64,000 nucleotides of DNA from positions 124,001 to 188,000 of the forward strand of contig JBCCUL010000012.1 of NCBI GenBank assembly GCA_039197065.1. The letters run 5' to 3'. Each line of letters starts with the position of its first letter. Within the stretch, counting starts at the first letter, position 1. This DNA comes from JANQPX01 sp039197065 (lineage in GTDB: Bacteria > Pseudomonadota > Alphaproteobacteria > Geminicoccales > Geminicoccaceae). Both the position numbers and the translations under genes were made by a program. Positions 16,773 to 25,873 of the stretch are shown here, in pieces. A model generated the notes under the pieces. It searched no databases. It was not told the DNA's origin and saw only the letters and a list, made by a program, of their open reading frames with translations.

Positions 16773-17937
16773 ATGGTGTTAAGACAACGCCACTGTCTAC
16801 AAGCCTGTCGATCTCCCCTCCGTCATAGCCCAGCTCCTCCAAGAGTTCGCGCGCATGCTCGCCTTGCTGTGCCATCAAAAAGTTCGGCATGGGCGGCTCG
16901 TCCCGGAACTTCAGCGGGTTACCGATATGCTCCCAGCCGCGTTCGTCCTCGATGACCATGGCCCGTGCGCGCGCCTGCGGGTCATCCAGGGCCTCGCGCA
17001 GGTTTTGGATCGGCGCAAACGCGATGTCCTTGTCCGCCATCCACGCCATCCACTCGGCCTGGGTTCGGGTGAGGAACAGGTCACGCAGAAATGTGCGCAC
17101 CGGCGCCTGCGCTTCACCAGGCGGCAGCTTGCAGAGCTCGATCAGATCCGGACGATCGAACGCGGTCAGGAGATTTACCGCAAACTTGATCTCTGCGCCG
17201 CCGAGGACGATGAAGCGGCTGTCTTTGGTCTCGTAGATATTGAGAAAGGCCTGACCGCCCCAGGTGCGTTGGTCCTTCACGACCGGCGGGCGTTTCTCCA
17301 CCATGGGCGGGCCGAGATTGTTGGGGATGGCGGTGAGAAGGGTGTCCATCATGGCGAGGTCCAGATAGTCGCCTTGGCCCGTCTGTTCGCGTCGATAGAG
17401 CGCCATCATGATGCCGGCGAGGCCCATCTGGGCGATCAGCATATCGGCGATAGCGACGCCGGCCATGGTAGGTTTTCCGTCCATGCCCTCGTTCACCGAA
17501 AGCGTGCCTGCCATCGCCTGCACCGCGGGGTCGTGCGCTGCGCGTCCGGCATAGGGGCCCGTCTGGCCGTAAGCGGATAGCGATACGTAGACGAGGCGCT
17601 TGTTGCGTGCGCGCAGCGTGTCCGCTCCTATACCCAGACGATCGGCGACGCCGGGTCGAAAGGCTTCGACGAAGACGTCGGCGGTGTCGGCGAGACGCAG
17701 CAGGATCTCCTTGCCGGTTTCATGTTTAAGGTTGAGCGCCACGCTCTTCTTGCCGCGATGGGTGTTGGCGAAATAGACGGAGACGCCATCGCGCTTCAGG
17801 CCGAGTTCGCGGTTGGGTTCACCGCCGGGCGGTTCGATCTTGATAGCTTCGGCACCGTGATCCACCATCATCTGGGTCATGGTCGGGCCGGGAAGGAAGA
17901 GTGAAAGATCAACGACGCGAAGGCCTTCCAGTTTCAT
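16771..17937 (-). CDS. CaiB/BaiF class III CoA-transferase
   Basis: CoA-transferase of 388 aa. The N-terminus (LRVVDLSLFLPGPTMTQMMVDHGAEAIKIEPP, broken here by nothing unusual) is the family signature. The segment GVAIADMLIAQ near residue 162 carries the catalytic aspartate that forms the acyl-CoA anhydride, followed by TGQGDYLDLAMMD. Family members move CoA between carboxylic acids. It is the last gene of the seven-gene operon, 16 bp after the acyl-CoA dehydrogenase, and may activate the pathway acid using a product CoA ester. The length is normal. The exact acid is unknown. Confidence 0.92.
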   Translation of the reverse strand: MKLEGLRVVDLSLFLPGPTMTQMMVDHGAEAIKIEPPGGEPNRELGLKRDGVSVYFANTHRGKKSVALNLKHETGKEILLRLADTADVFVEAFRPGVADRLGIGADTLRARNKRLVYVSLSAYGQTGPYAGRAAHDPAVQAMAGTLSVNEGMDGKPTMAGVAIADMLIAQMGLAGIMMALYRREQTGQGDYLDLAMMDTLLTAIPNNLGPPMVEKRPPVVKDQRTWGGQAFLNIYETKDSRFIVLGGAEIKFAVNLLTAFDRPDLIELCKLPPGEAQAPVRTFLRDLFLTRTQAEWMAWMADKDIAFAPIQNLREALDDPQARARAMVIEDERGWEHIGNPLKFRDEPPMPNFLMAQQGEHARELLEELGYDGGEIDRLVDSGVVLTP

Positions 17938-17953
17938 TTTTCTGATACTCGTC

Positions 17954-19129
17954 TCAGGCTGGATTTCGTTCGATCAGCTGCTTCGCGATGATGATCCGTT
18001 GGATCTCATTGGTGCCCTCGCCGATGCACATCAAAGGCGCGTCCCGATAGTAGCGCTCGATGTGGAACTCCTTGGAGTAGCCGTAGCCGCCATGGATGCG
18101 CATGGCTTCCAGACTGTTTTCGACGGCGGCTTCGGATGCGTAATATTTCGCCATGCCCGCCTCCATGTCGCAGCGCTCGCCACGATCATAGGCGTCCGCT
18201 GCCGAAAGCGTCAGGAGTTTCGCCGCCTCGACCCGTGTCGCCATCTCGCCGAGCTTCAGCTGGATCGCCTGATGCTGGCAAATGGGCTTGCCGAAGGTCC
18301 TTCGCTGCTGGGCATATCTAACGGAATCGATAAGCGATGCATTGGCCAAACCAACGCCGCGCGCGGCAACGTTGATTCTGCCGATTTCGAGACCGCCGAG
18401 AGCATGCTGAAAGCCGCGGCCTTCCTCGCCGCCGATCAGACGGTCTGCCGGGATCCGAAAATCCTCGAAGATCAGCTCGGCTGAATCGATGCCGTGATAG
18501 CCGAGCTTCTCGAGCTTGCGGCTGGCGCGAAAGCCGTCGCCCTTTTCGGCGAGAAACATCGACATGCCCTTGTGCCTGGGCTCGGCTTCCGGATCGGTCT
18601 TGACTAGGAGCGCAAAACAGCTGCCCTCGATGCCGTTCGAGATCCATGTCTTGGTGCCGTTGATCACATAGTCATCGCCGTCGCGGAGCGCGCGTGTTCG
18701 GATCGCTTGCAGATCTGTTCCGCAATCCGGTTCGGTCAAGGCAAGTCCGCCCCGAACTTCACCGGTAGCGAATCTTGGAAGGAAATTATCTTTCTGCTCA
18801 TCCGTGCCGAAGCGTTGCACGGCGGCCGCCATGATCAGGTGCGAGTTGAAGATGCCGGTGAGTGACATCCAGACTTCGGAAATCATCATGACGATGCGCA
18901 CATAGGTCCGTGCCGACAAGCCGAGCCCGCCATAATTCGGCGAGATGGTGGCGCCGAAAAGGCCGAGCTCTTTCATCTGCTCGACCATCTCGGCGGGATA
19001 GATGTCGCCATGTTCGAGTTCGAGCACCTTGGGGCGCACTTCGCGTTCCAGCCATCGGTTGATGGCATCGAGCATCTGGCGCTCCTCGGTCTCGCTGATC
19101 GCGGCGTTGTTCGATCCGACGTCGCTCAT
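17954..19129 (-). CDS. Acyl-CoA dehydrogenase
   Basis: FAD enzyme of 391 aa that would introduce an alpha,beta double bond in an acyl-CoA. It shows ALTEPDCGTDLQ (FAD/substrate loop, about residue 132), TKTWISNG, a RTFGKPICQHQAIQ segment, and near the C-terminus the HGGYGYSKEF motif and GEGTNEIQR. The last contains a glutamate where many members carry the catalytic base. It overlaps the upstream deacetylase-fold gene by 4 bp (ATGA), which implies coupled translation. In this operon it is expected to act on the CoA ester made by one of the ligases or the CoA-transferase. Chain-length specificity is not predictable. Confidence 0.92.
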   Translation of the reverse strand: MSDVGSNNAAISETEERQMLDAINRWLEREVRPKVLELEHGDIYPAEMVEQMKELGLFGATISPNYGGLGLSARTYVRIVMMISEVWMSLTGIFNSHLIMAAAVQRFGTDEQKDNFLPRFATGEVRGGLALTEPDCGTDLQAIRTRALRDGDDYVINGTKTWISNGIEGSCFALLVKTDPEAEPRHKGMSMFLAEKGDGFRASRKLEKLGYHGIDSAELIFEDFRIPADRLIGGEEGRGFQHALGGLEIGRINVAARGVGLANASLIDSVRYAQQRRTFGKPICQHQAIQLKLGEMATRVEAAKLLTLSAADAYDRGERCDMEAGMAKYYASEAAVENSLEAMRIHGGYGYSKEFHIERYYRDAPLMCIGEGTNEIQRIIIAKQLIERNPA

Positions 19130-20001
19130 TCCGAACCCTCCCTTTGATCGAACGGCCTCATTACGGCAAAATGCTCGGTGATTTCCCGGCGCGTCGCTAT
19201 CCAGACGCGATCATGTTTTCGCACATGCTCGATAAACCGTTCGAGGTAACCGATACGCCCAGGCCGTCCGGTGACGCGGAGATGCAGGCCGAGCGACATC
19301 ATCTTTGGCGTTGTCTCACCTTCACGATAGAGCCAGTCGAACGTGTCGATGGCGTAGTGCAGCCAGTCGGCGGGTGTATAAGCAGGGGCCGTCCAAAGCT
19401 TCATGTCGTTGGTGTCGAGCGCGTAGGGCATCACCACGATCGGCTTGCCGTCGACGGAGTCCCAAAACGGCAGATCGTCGCTGTAGTCGTCCATGTGGTA
19501 GCAAAAACCCTCTTCCACGAGCAGACGCCTGGTGTTCGGCGACAACAGGTAGCGCGACAGCCAGCCCGAGGGGCGGGCTCCCGTTGTTTTTTCAATGCTG
19601 TCGGCCGCGTCACGAATGAAAACCCGCTCCGTCTCCTCATCCATCTGGAACTGATGCACCCAGCGATGACCGTGGCAGCAGACTTCATGGCCATCGTCGA
19701 CGATGGTTTTTGCAAGATCGGGTGCGCGTTCCAGGCTGAGAGCGGCCGCAGTGACCGTCGCTTTGATGTCATGCTTGCGCAGCAGGCCTAACACGCGCGG
19801 CGCGCCCGCCTTGATGCCGTATCGATAGTTGCTCTCATTACCGAAATTGCGGATTGGTTTCTTCAAAACCAGACCAAGTTCGTCGACCGGCTCGGGTCCG
19901 CGATCGCCGTCCTCGACCGACATCTCGGCACCCTCTTCGACATTGACCACGATGGACAAGGCGAGGCGTGCATCACCAGGCCATGCGAGAGGCGGGGTCA
20001 T
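19126..20001 (-). CDS. PuuE-like polysaccharide deacetylase-fold hydrolase (possible cyclic imide/ureide hydrolase)
   Basis: Member of the NodB-fold superfamily, 291 aa, but the sequence resembles the allantoinase PuuE/cyclic imide hydrolase branch, not sugar deacetylases. Visible features are NFGNESNYRYG, HEVCCHGHRWVHQ, GWLSRYLLSPNTRRLL, DDYSDDLPFW and PYALDTNDMK. In that branch the N-terminal metal-binding Asp-Asp pair is replaced; here the corresponding segment reads NVEEGAE. Family members open cyclic amides such as allantoin or imides. The adjacent, translationally coupled amidase would suit hydrolysis of the resulting half-amide. That pathway is inference; a true sugar deacetylase role seems less likely because no cell-wall genes are nearby. 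Confidence 0.85.
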   Translation of the reverse strand: MTPPLAWPGDARLALSIVVNVEEGAEMSVEDGDRGPEPVDELGLVLKKPIRNFGNESNYRYGIKAGAPRVLGLLRKHDIKATVTAAALSLERAPDLAKTIVDDGHEVCCHGHRWVHQFQMDEETERVFIRDAADSIEKTTGARPSGWLSRYLLSPNTRRLLVEEGFCYHMDDYSDDLPFWDSVDGKPIVVMPYALDTNDMKLWTAPAYTPADWLHYAIDTFDWLYREGETTPKMMSLGLHLRVTGRPGRIGYLERFIEHVRKHDRVWIATRREITEHFAVMRPFDQREGSE

Positions 20002-21341
20002 GACCAGTCTCCGCGCGGCAACGTCGGAAGCTCGAAGCCGATCATCTTCTCCAAGGTCGCTGCCGCAGCGATCACCATATCGTCGGTGCCTTGCGCGCCG
20101 ATCACCTGCATGCCGATCGGCAGACCGCTCTGGTCGACGCCGATTGGTAGGCTGACCGCCGGTGTACCTGCGATATTCGCGAGTGCTGTCAGATCGGCCT
20201 GGTTCGACGGCACCGGGGCGTCGAACGAAAACGCCGTCTGTGGTGCCGTCGGTATGATCAGGAGATCGGTTTTCCGGAACATGGCGTCGAGTTCTTTCTC
20301 AACTTGATCGATGATCATCTCAGCTTTTGCGAGACGGTCGGCGTCCGCAGCGGCGCCATACTCAAGGAGCTGTTCGAAGCTCGTGGAGAAGGCATTCGGG
20401 TAGCGCTTTCGATCCTCTTGAAAATGGGCTGCCGCCTCAGCCTCGATCACGAGCAAGCCGTCTCGTCGGGTTATTCCGAGATCGCAGCCCGGTAAATCTC
20501 TGACAGCGATGTCCACGCCGTCCTGACTAAGTGTCGTCAGGATATCAACGAAGGTCGCTTGAACATCGACAGCCATATCGACGTCATCGACATTGGCGAG
20601 GCGCGCGATGCGCAATGTCCGAAGATCGACTTCGTTCCTTGTGGGGTTCAACCCCGCCATCGCCTCGCACCATGTACCGAGATCGGCGACCGACCGAGTG
20701 ATCGGGCCAACCTGATCCAGGGACTTGCAAAGAGGTTCGATACCGTCGTTGCTGATTTGCCGACGGCCCGGTTTGTAGCCGACGAGGCCGCAATAACATG
20801 CGGGCAGGCGGATCGAACCCATGGTGTCGGTGCCTAGAGCGATCGTGCAGAGGCCTCCCGCGACCGCCGCCGCCGAGCCACCGGAGGAACCGCCGGGTGT
20901 GTGACCTTGACGCCAGGGGTTGTGCGTCCTGCCAGTATGCAAGTTGTCGTTGGTGGCGCCTAAGGCGCCTTCATGCATGTTGGTGTGACCGAGGATGATC
21001 GCGCCGGCTTCTCGTAGCCGGCGGATGACGTCGGCATCATCACTCGCTGTCGTTTCGCTGCGCGGACCAAGGCCGCTTCGGGTGACGAGACCTTCGATAT
21101 CGATGTTGTCTTTGGCGGTGATCGGAACGCCATCCAACGGTCCGAGGCGATCTTTGCGCGCATCGCTTTCATGGGCTGCGGCTCGAACCCTTGGGGTGTC
21201 GATCTCTCGAACGGCATTGATCAACGGATCGACGTTTTCGATGCGCGCAAGACACGCGTCCACCAGTTCGACGGCCGAAACCTCCCGCCGCGTCAGGCGA
21301 TGCGATAAGGTGACGAGGTCCAAGTCCATGCCGTCGCTCAC
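19998..21341 (-). CDS. Amidase signature family hydrolase
   Basis: Amidase of 447 aa with the complete Ser-Ser-Lys triad: lysine in ITAKDNIDIEG (about residue 77), the glycine/serine-rich GHTPGGSSGGSAAAVAGG (about residues 146-163), and TDTMGSIRLPA with the nucleophile. It should hydrolyse a carboxamide to acid and ammonia in the cytoplasm. It overlaps both neighbours by 4 bp (ATGA). Next to a PuuE-like ring-opening hydrolase it could act as a half-amidase on the ring-opened product. The amidase family is broad, so specificity is unknown. Annotation as GatA is unlikely, because no gatB or gatC is adjacent and the context is catabolic. Confidence 0.92.
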   Translation of the reverse strand: MSDGMDLDLVTLSHRLTRREVSAVELVDACLARIENVDPLINAVREIDTPRVRAAAHESDARKDRLGPLDGVPITAKDNIDIEGLVTRSGLGPRSETTASDDADVIRRLREAGAIILGHTNMHEGALGATNDNLHTGRTHNPWRQGHTPGGSSGGSAAAVAGGLCTIALGTDTMGSIRLPACYCGLVGYKPGRRQISNDGIEPLCKSLDQVGPITRSVADLGTWCEAMAGLNPTRNEVDLRTLRIARLANVDDVDMAVDVQATFVDILTTLSQDGVDIAVRDLPGCDLGITRRDGLLVIEAEAAAHFQEDRKRYPNAFSTSFEQLLEYGAAADADRLAKAEMIIDQVEKELDAMFRKTDLLIIPTAPQTAFSFDAPVPSNQADLTALANIAGTPAVSLPIGVDQSGLPIGMQVIGAQGTDDMVIAAAATLEKMIGFELPTLPRGDWS

Positions 21342-22711
21342 AGCGACAGCAATCGGATTGGTTTTTGGCGGGCATCGATTTGCGTGAGGTGGGCGGTTTC
21401 GCCCTTGCCGACGGTTTCGACGCTGACGTCCACGCCGAGTTTTTCTCGGAGGATGCTTGAAAGATCGTTTCGAACATCATCCTTGCCGAGCGCTTCCTGT
21501 CGAACTTCGATCATGACGATCATGTCATCTCGATGGCCTTCGCGCGATACGCGGCAGACATATTCGCCGAGGGTGTCGGGATGTTCGAAAAGATGAGCGC
21601 CGATCGACGTCGGATAGACGTTGACGCCGCGGAGCTTGACCATGTTGTCGCTGCGTCCCTGAAAGCCCTCGATACGCCGAAGGTTCAAGGCGCCGCATCC
21701 GACCATCTCGGTGGTCACGTCCTTGGTATCGAAGCGGACGATCGGATAGACGGTGGTCTTGAACAGGCAGGTCACGCAGATGTTGCCGGGGTGGCCGGCG
21801 GCGACGGGCTTCGCTGTTTCCGCATTCAGCAACTCGACGATATGTGCGTCTTCGAAGATGTGCAGACCGTCCTTGTCGGGACCTTCGGTGGCGACGATGC
21901 CAGTGTCGCCGACGCCGTACCAGTCGAACACCTCAGCACCGCCCCAAATGGAGGAGATCTCGTCGCGATCATCCTGGCCGATCTGTCCGGAGATCATGCG
22001 CACTTCGAGATCGGCAGGCTCGATGCCTTTCTCCTTAGCGACTTCAGCGAGACGTTTGATGTAGTCGACGAAGCCGAGCAGCACGGTGACGCCGAAGCGC
22101 TTGATCAGGTGCACTTGCTGTTTTGAAGGCGTTTCCAGGCCGGTGCCTGCTGGAAGAAACAGCGCCTTGGTGAAGTGCAGGACGGCTTCGCGGATGTAGT
22201 GACCGCCATTGACCATGCCGAAGCCATAGACCGAGTGCGCGATGTCATCGTCGGTGAGCCCTTGCAGACGATAGGCGCGCGCGAGGAGGAGGTTCTGGAC
22301 TTCCCGATCCCAGGCGCCGAAGAACAGAGGTTGTGGTGCGCCGGTGGTGCCGCTTGTGGTGTGGAAGACGACGCTTGGGCGTTCTTTCTCGTTCAGGGAC
22401 TCGATACCATGAAAATCGCCAAGTGGTGGCGCCGCGTCGACGCTCTCCATGAGGTCGGTCTTGGAAAATGGAGGAAGGCTTTCGATGTCGTCGAGGCCGT
22501 TGATGTCGCCTGGCTCGATACCGGCTGCCGACCAGCGCCTTCGATAAAAGGGTACCTGCCAAGCCCGCTTCATCACCTCAGCGAAGCGGCTTTCCTGGAC
22601 GTGCCTGAGTTCGTCTCGGGAGAGCTTGTTCGTCCAGTCGAGGAAGGGGCTGCCCATCGGATAGGCACGCATCATCTCGGCGAGTCGCGCTTCCTCGAAA
22701 TAGCCGGTCAT
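21338..22711 (-). CDS. PaaK-like AMP-forming acyl/aryl-CoA ligase
   Basis: Adenylate-forming ligase of 457 aa related to phenylacetate-CoA ligase. The phosphate-binding loop is HTTSGTTGAPQP (about residues 117-128); the A5-like region is DWYGVGDTG, and the C-terminal domain has RFDTKDVT and GRSDNMVKLRGVNVYP. It would activate a carboxylic acid to its CoA thioester through an acyl-AMP. It is clearly divergent from the second PaaK two genes upstream, so the operon has two ligases, perhaps for substrate and intermediate. It overlaps both neighbours by 4 bp. The substrate is unknown. Confidence 0.9.
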   Translation of the reverse strand: MTGYFEEARLAEMMRAYPMGSPFLDWTNKLSRDELRHVQESRFAEVMKRAWQVPFYRRRWSAAGIEPGDINGLDDIESLPPFSKTDLMESVDAAPPLGDFHGIESLNEKERPSVVFHTTSGTTGAPQPLFFGAWDREVQNLLLARAYRLQGLTDDDIAHSVYGFGMVNGGHYIREAVLHFTKALFLPAGTGLETPSKQQVHLIKRFGVTVLLGFVDYIKRLAEVAKEKGIEPADLEVRMISGQIGQDDRDEISSIWGGAEVFDWYGVGDTGIVATEGPDKDGLHIFEDAHIVELLNAETAKPVAAGHPGNICVTCLFKTTVYPIVRFDTKDVTTEMVGCGALNLRRIEGFQGRSDNMVKLRGVNVYPTSIGAHLFEHPDTLGEYVCRVSREGHRDDMIVMIEVRQEALGKDDVRNDLSSILREKLGVDVSVETVGKGETAHLTQIDARQKPIRLLSL

Positions 22712-24081
22712 GATGCGGGCGCCACCATCAGGTCGACGAGTCGCGCGACGTTGGCGAGCGTCTCCAGATCGTCGATGGCGGTGATCAAGGTTTCCGCCTG
22801 GTCGTCGGGTAGTGGGCGGGCTGCGATCGACCAGTTGCGCCGGAATTTTTGCAGATGCTCAGCCCGCGTCAGCGGCTTTTTCGGGTTGCCGTAGACGACG
22901 TCCATGGTGATGTCATGCGCTGTGCCGTTCTTCAGATGAACAGAGACCGTGACCGGTGTCAGCGCGTTCCGGTCGGAATTGTCGTCGATCTCGACGGTGA
23001 TGTTTTTGCCAATTGTAAGCCGTCCATCATCGCGGAGATTTTCAGAACGAAAGCTCTCGATGGTGACCTCGCCGTCGATCAGTGCGGAGGCCAGCACATA
23101 GGGTGCTGACAGCCGTGCATAGTTGGCTTCCATGACGTCCTTAATCGGGCGGCCGACCAGCTGTGCGGTAAGCGGCGGGACGCGGCAGATGACGCGGTCG
23201 ACATCGCTCGCGTCAAAGCCCTGTTCTCGCTTCAGCGTGAGCAGACCGTCGAGCACGCCATGGGTCGCGCGGCCGGACGGGAAGGGCTTGTGGGCCATCT
23301 CCTCGATGCGCCAAAGCTTGCCGAGGGTATCGAGGCTTGGACGGAGATCGTAGTCGCCTTCGAAGAGAGGGAAAAATCCGAATTCGCCTTCGAGGACCGC
23401 AGCGGGGGCGGCGAGACCGCGTTCGGCCATGTCGGCGGCGACTACGGCGTTCCTCGCATTGAAGCCCATCTGCATGGCGAGCATGATGCCGCCGTCCACA
23501 TGGGCCTGCATGGTGCCGGAGAGCTGGGCAAGCGCGATGCCGAAGGCGTTGATCAGGGTTTCGCGATCGAAGCTGCGGAGCTTGCCGAGGGCGGCGACCG
23601 CGCCGAACGCGCCGGCGGTCGCCGGGCGGAAGAAACGCAGGTTCGATCTCGAGGCAACGCCGATATGCGCAGCGACATCAACGCCGAGAACGGCAGCGGT
23701 GATCAAGGCTTTGCCGTCGACATCGCCGGTCCGTTCCGCCTCGGCCATGATCGCGGCGAGGGGGACGGTCATCGCGTGGACGACGGCTGCCTCATGCACG
23801 CAGTCGAACTCGGAATTGTGCATCTGATAGGCGTTGACCATGGCCACGGCTGAAGCGGGCAGGCGGTTGCCAAAGACCCAGACGCGCGCGTCGTCGCCCT
23901 GGCCCTGCACGCCGGCCGATGCGATCAGGCCGTCGAGCCAGGGCCCGGCACTGCCGGCGACACCGACGCCGAAGCCATCCAGGATGAAGGTTTTCGCTGC
24001 CTGGATCGCTCCTGGCGGCAGGGTGTCATAGCTGACGCCGACGACGTGGTCGGCAAAAGCGGCGATGCCGTCTGCGGTCAT
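22708..24081 (-). CDS. MmgE/PrpD family protein
   Basis: Protein of 457 aa in the 2-methylcitrate dehydratase superfamily. Family features are a helical N-terminal domain with VNAYQMHNSEFDCVHEAAVVHA and the central segment KPFPSGRATHGVLDGLL, then the small C-terminal domain with KNGTAHDI. Members include 2-methylcitrate dehydratase, iminodisuccinate epimerase and cis-aconitate decarboxylase, so hydration, dehydration or isomerisation of a dicarboxylic or tricarboxylic acid is expected. The start at 24081 has GGGAGGCGAAGG just upstream; an ORF extension to 24231 overlaps paaK and is not credible. No other prp genes are here, so propionate metabolism is not indicated. Confidence 0.88.
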   Translation of the reverse strand: MTADGIAAFADHVVGVSYDTLPPGAIQAAKTFILDGFGVGVAGSAGPWLDGLIASAGVQGQGDDARVWVFGNRLPASAVAMVNAYQMHNSEFDCVHEAAVVHAMTVPLAAIMAEAERTGDVDGKALITAAVLGVDVAAHIGVASRSNLRFFRPATAGAFGAVAALGKLRSFDRETLINAFGIALAQLSGTMQAHVDGGIMLAMQMGFNARNAVVAADMAERGLAAPAAVLEGEFGFFPLFEGDYDLRPSLDTLGKLWRIEEMAHKPFPSGRATHGVLDGLLTLKREQGFDASDVDRVICRVPPLTAQLVGRPIKDVMEANYARLSAPYVLASALIDGEVTIESFRSENLRDDGRLTIGKNITVEIDDNSDRNALTPVTVSVHLKNGTAHDITMDVVYGNPKKPLTRAEHLQKFRRNWSIAARPLPDDQAETLITAIDDLETLANVARLVDLMVAPAS

Positions 24082-24103
24082 GGTCCTTCGCCTCCCAAAG
24101 CGA

Positions 24104-25405
24104 TCATCTGAGATCGCGAATGCGCTTCGCCTTGCCGCCGGAACGCTCGACCTCGCCGGGTGCTGCCACGGTGACAGCGCTGGAAATGCCGACACTCGAC
24201 TTGATGTGATGGGCGAGGTCGTCCGCGGCACTCTCTCGTACCCTTACGTCGGCGGCGTCAGCGCGTGCCTCGACAATCACCTCCAGACTGTCGAGCCGGC
24301 CGTCCTTGCTGATTTCGAGCAGGTAGTGGGGCGAGAGCCTGTCGTCTTCGAGGATCAGTTCCTCGATCTGCGTGGGAAAGAGATTGATGCCGCGGATGAT
24401 CAGCATATCGTCCGAACGGCCCGTAATCTTTTCCATGCGGCGCATAGTGCGTGCGGTGCCGGGAAGAAGGCGGGTCAGATCGCGGGTGCGGTAGCGGATG
24501 ACCGGAAAGGCTTCCTTGGTGAGTGACGTGAACACCAGCTCGCCGCGCTCGCCGTCCGGCAGGACCTCGCCGCTCACCGGATCGATGATTTCCGGATAGA
24601 AGTGATCTTCCCAGATATGCAGCCCGTCCTTGGTCTCGACGCATTCGTTGGAAACGCCGGGGCCCATCACTTCGGAGAGGCCGTAGATGTCGACCGCCTC
24701 CATGTCGAAGCGCGCCTCGATTTCCCGCCGCATCGACTCGGTCCAGGGTTCCGCGCCGAAGATTCCGACGTTCAATGAGCACTGCCTGGGATCGACGCCC
24801 TGCGCCTGGAAGGCATCGGCGATCGCCAGCATGTAGGAGGGCGTGACCATGATGATATCGGGCTTGAAGTCGCCGATCAGCTGCACCTGGCGCTCGGTCA
24901 TGCCGCCGGACATCGGCACCACGGTGCAGCCAAGTTTTTCCGCACCGTAGTGGGCGCCGAGGCCGCCGGTGAACAGACCGTAGCCGTAGACCACATGGAC
25001 GAGATCACCGGCGCGACCGCCGGAGGCGCGAATCGAGCGGGCGCAGACGTCCGCCCAGACATCGATGTCAGCTTGTGTATAGCCGACCACGGTGGGCTTG
25101 CCGGTGGTGCCGGAGGAGGCGTGGATGCGCGCAACCTCCTGCCGCGGCACGGCGAACATGCCGAAAGGATAATTCTGCCGGAGGTCGTCCTTGACGGTGA
25201 AGGGAAACTTGCCGAGGTCCTGGAGCGTCGTCAGATCGTCCGGGTGGACGCCTGCGGCATCGAAATTGATCTTGTAGTGCGGAACATTGTCATAAGCATG
25301 CTTCAGGCTCCAGCGCAGGCGGGAGAGCTGCAGGGCTTCGATCTCGTCGCGAGACGCGATCTCGATCGGGTCGAGCTCATGTTTTTCCGGTGGACGTGCG
25401 GGCAT
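24104..25405 (-). CDS. paaK: Phenylacetate-CoA ligase-type enzyme
   Basis: AMP-forming CoA ligase of 433 aa, the usual PaaK length. The phosphate loop is HASSGTTGKPTVVGYT (about residues 96-111), with IYGLSEVMGPGVS in the A5 region and YRTRDLTRLL plus GRSDDMLIIRGINLFP near the C-terminus, the last being typical of PaaK. It would make phenylacetyl-CoA or a related aryl-CoA. No paaABCDE or other phenylacetate genes are present, so a different acid is possible. It is the first gene of the operon; the start chosen at 25405 follows the conserved family N-terminus, and upstream in-frame sequence overlaps the divergent promoter region. The MmgE/PrpD gene follows after 22 bp. Confidence 0.85.
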   Translation of the reverse strand: MPARPPEKHELDPIEIASRDEIEALQLSRLRWSLKHAYDNVPHYKINFDAAGVHPDDLTTLQDLGKFPFTVKDDLRQNYPFGMFAVPRQEVARIHASSGTTGKPTVVGYTQADIDVWADVCARSIRASGGRAGDLVHVVYGYGLFTGGLGAHYGAEKLGCTVVPMSGGMTERQVQLIGDFKPDIIMVTPSYMLAIADAFQAQGVDPRQCSLNVGIFGAEPWTESMRREIEARFDMEAVDIYGLSEVMGPGVSNECVETKDGLHIWEDHFYPEIIDPVSGEVLPDGERGELVFTSLTKEAFPVIRYRTRDLTRLLPGTARTMRRMEKITGRSDDMLIIRGINLFPTQIEELILEDDRLSPHYLLEISKDGRLDSLEVIVEARADAADVRVRESAADDLAHHIKSSVGISSAVTVAAPGEVERSGGKAKRIRDLR

Positions 25406-25489
25406 TGCTGGCCTCGAGACTTCATTTCGGTTCTTTAGAGTTCTAACGTGATCGACGAGGGTCCGTCGAGACGAGCGATCGGGAGGTCG

Positions 25490-25843
25490 ATGCCACAACG
25501 TTCTTCGTTAAAGCGCATGGAGGGACGCCCGAAGATAGTGGCGGCCCTGTTCTGTTTCTTGCTGATGACTCTGGCGCTCCAAGGTATGACGGCGAAGGCT
25601 GAGGATAGCGTGAACGATGAAGCTCTGCTGAAGAATGCGCTGAACAATCTGGAGAGCCAGTCGATCCAGCGTCGGGGCGGTAAAACCAGGTCGATCGATC
25701 TGCTGAACCGTGGAGACGACAGGGTTGCGGGACAAAGGCTGAACATGCTGAAGACGAAGGATCCGAGAGGCTCCAGCCTGCGTCTGCTGGAACGTCAGCT
25801 CGATCGCAGCCGACGTCCGGTCGGATCATTCGGGCGTCGATAG
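25490..25843 (+). CDS. Small predicted exported protein
   Basis: Unrecognised protein of 117 aa. A basic N-terminus (KRMEGRPK) is followed by a hydrophobic signal core (IVAALFCFLLMTLALQG) and a likely signal peptidase site after TAKAE (about residue 38). The mature part of about 80 residues is highly charged and arginine-rich (LLERQLDRSRRP near the end). The ATG at 25490 has GGGAGG at proper spacing. It is divergent from paaK with 84 bp between starts and precedes the amidohydrolase by 30 bp, so it may share its transcript. No function can be assigned. Confidence 0.6.
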   Translation: MPQRSSLKRMEGRPKIVAALFCFLLMTLALQGMTAKAEDSVNDEALLKNALNNLESQSIQRRGGKTRSIDLLNRGDDRVAGQRLNMLKTKDPRGSSLRLLERQLDRSRRPVGSFGRR

Positions 25844-25873
25844 GGCGGCCATAAGCAAATCAGGGAGACGGCA

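Noticed and set aside
22708..24231. MmgE/PrpD gene with a 50-residue N-terminal extension
   Set aside because: The extension overlaps the paaK stop and is Arg/Ser/Pro-rich; the ATG at 24081 has a strong ribosome-binding site and gives the family N-terminus.
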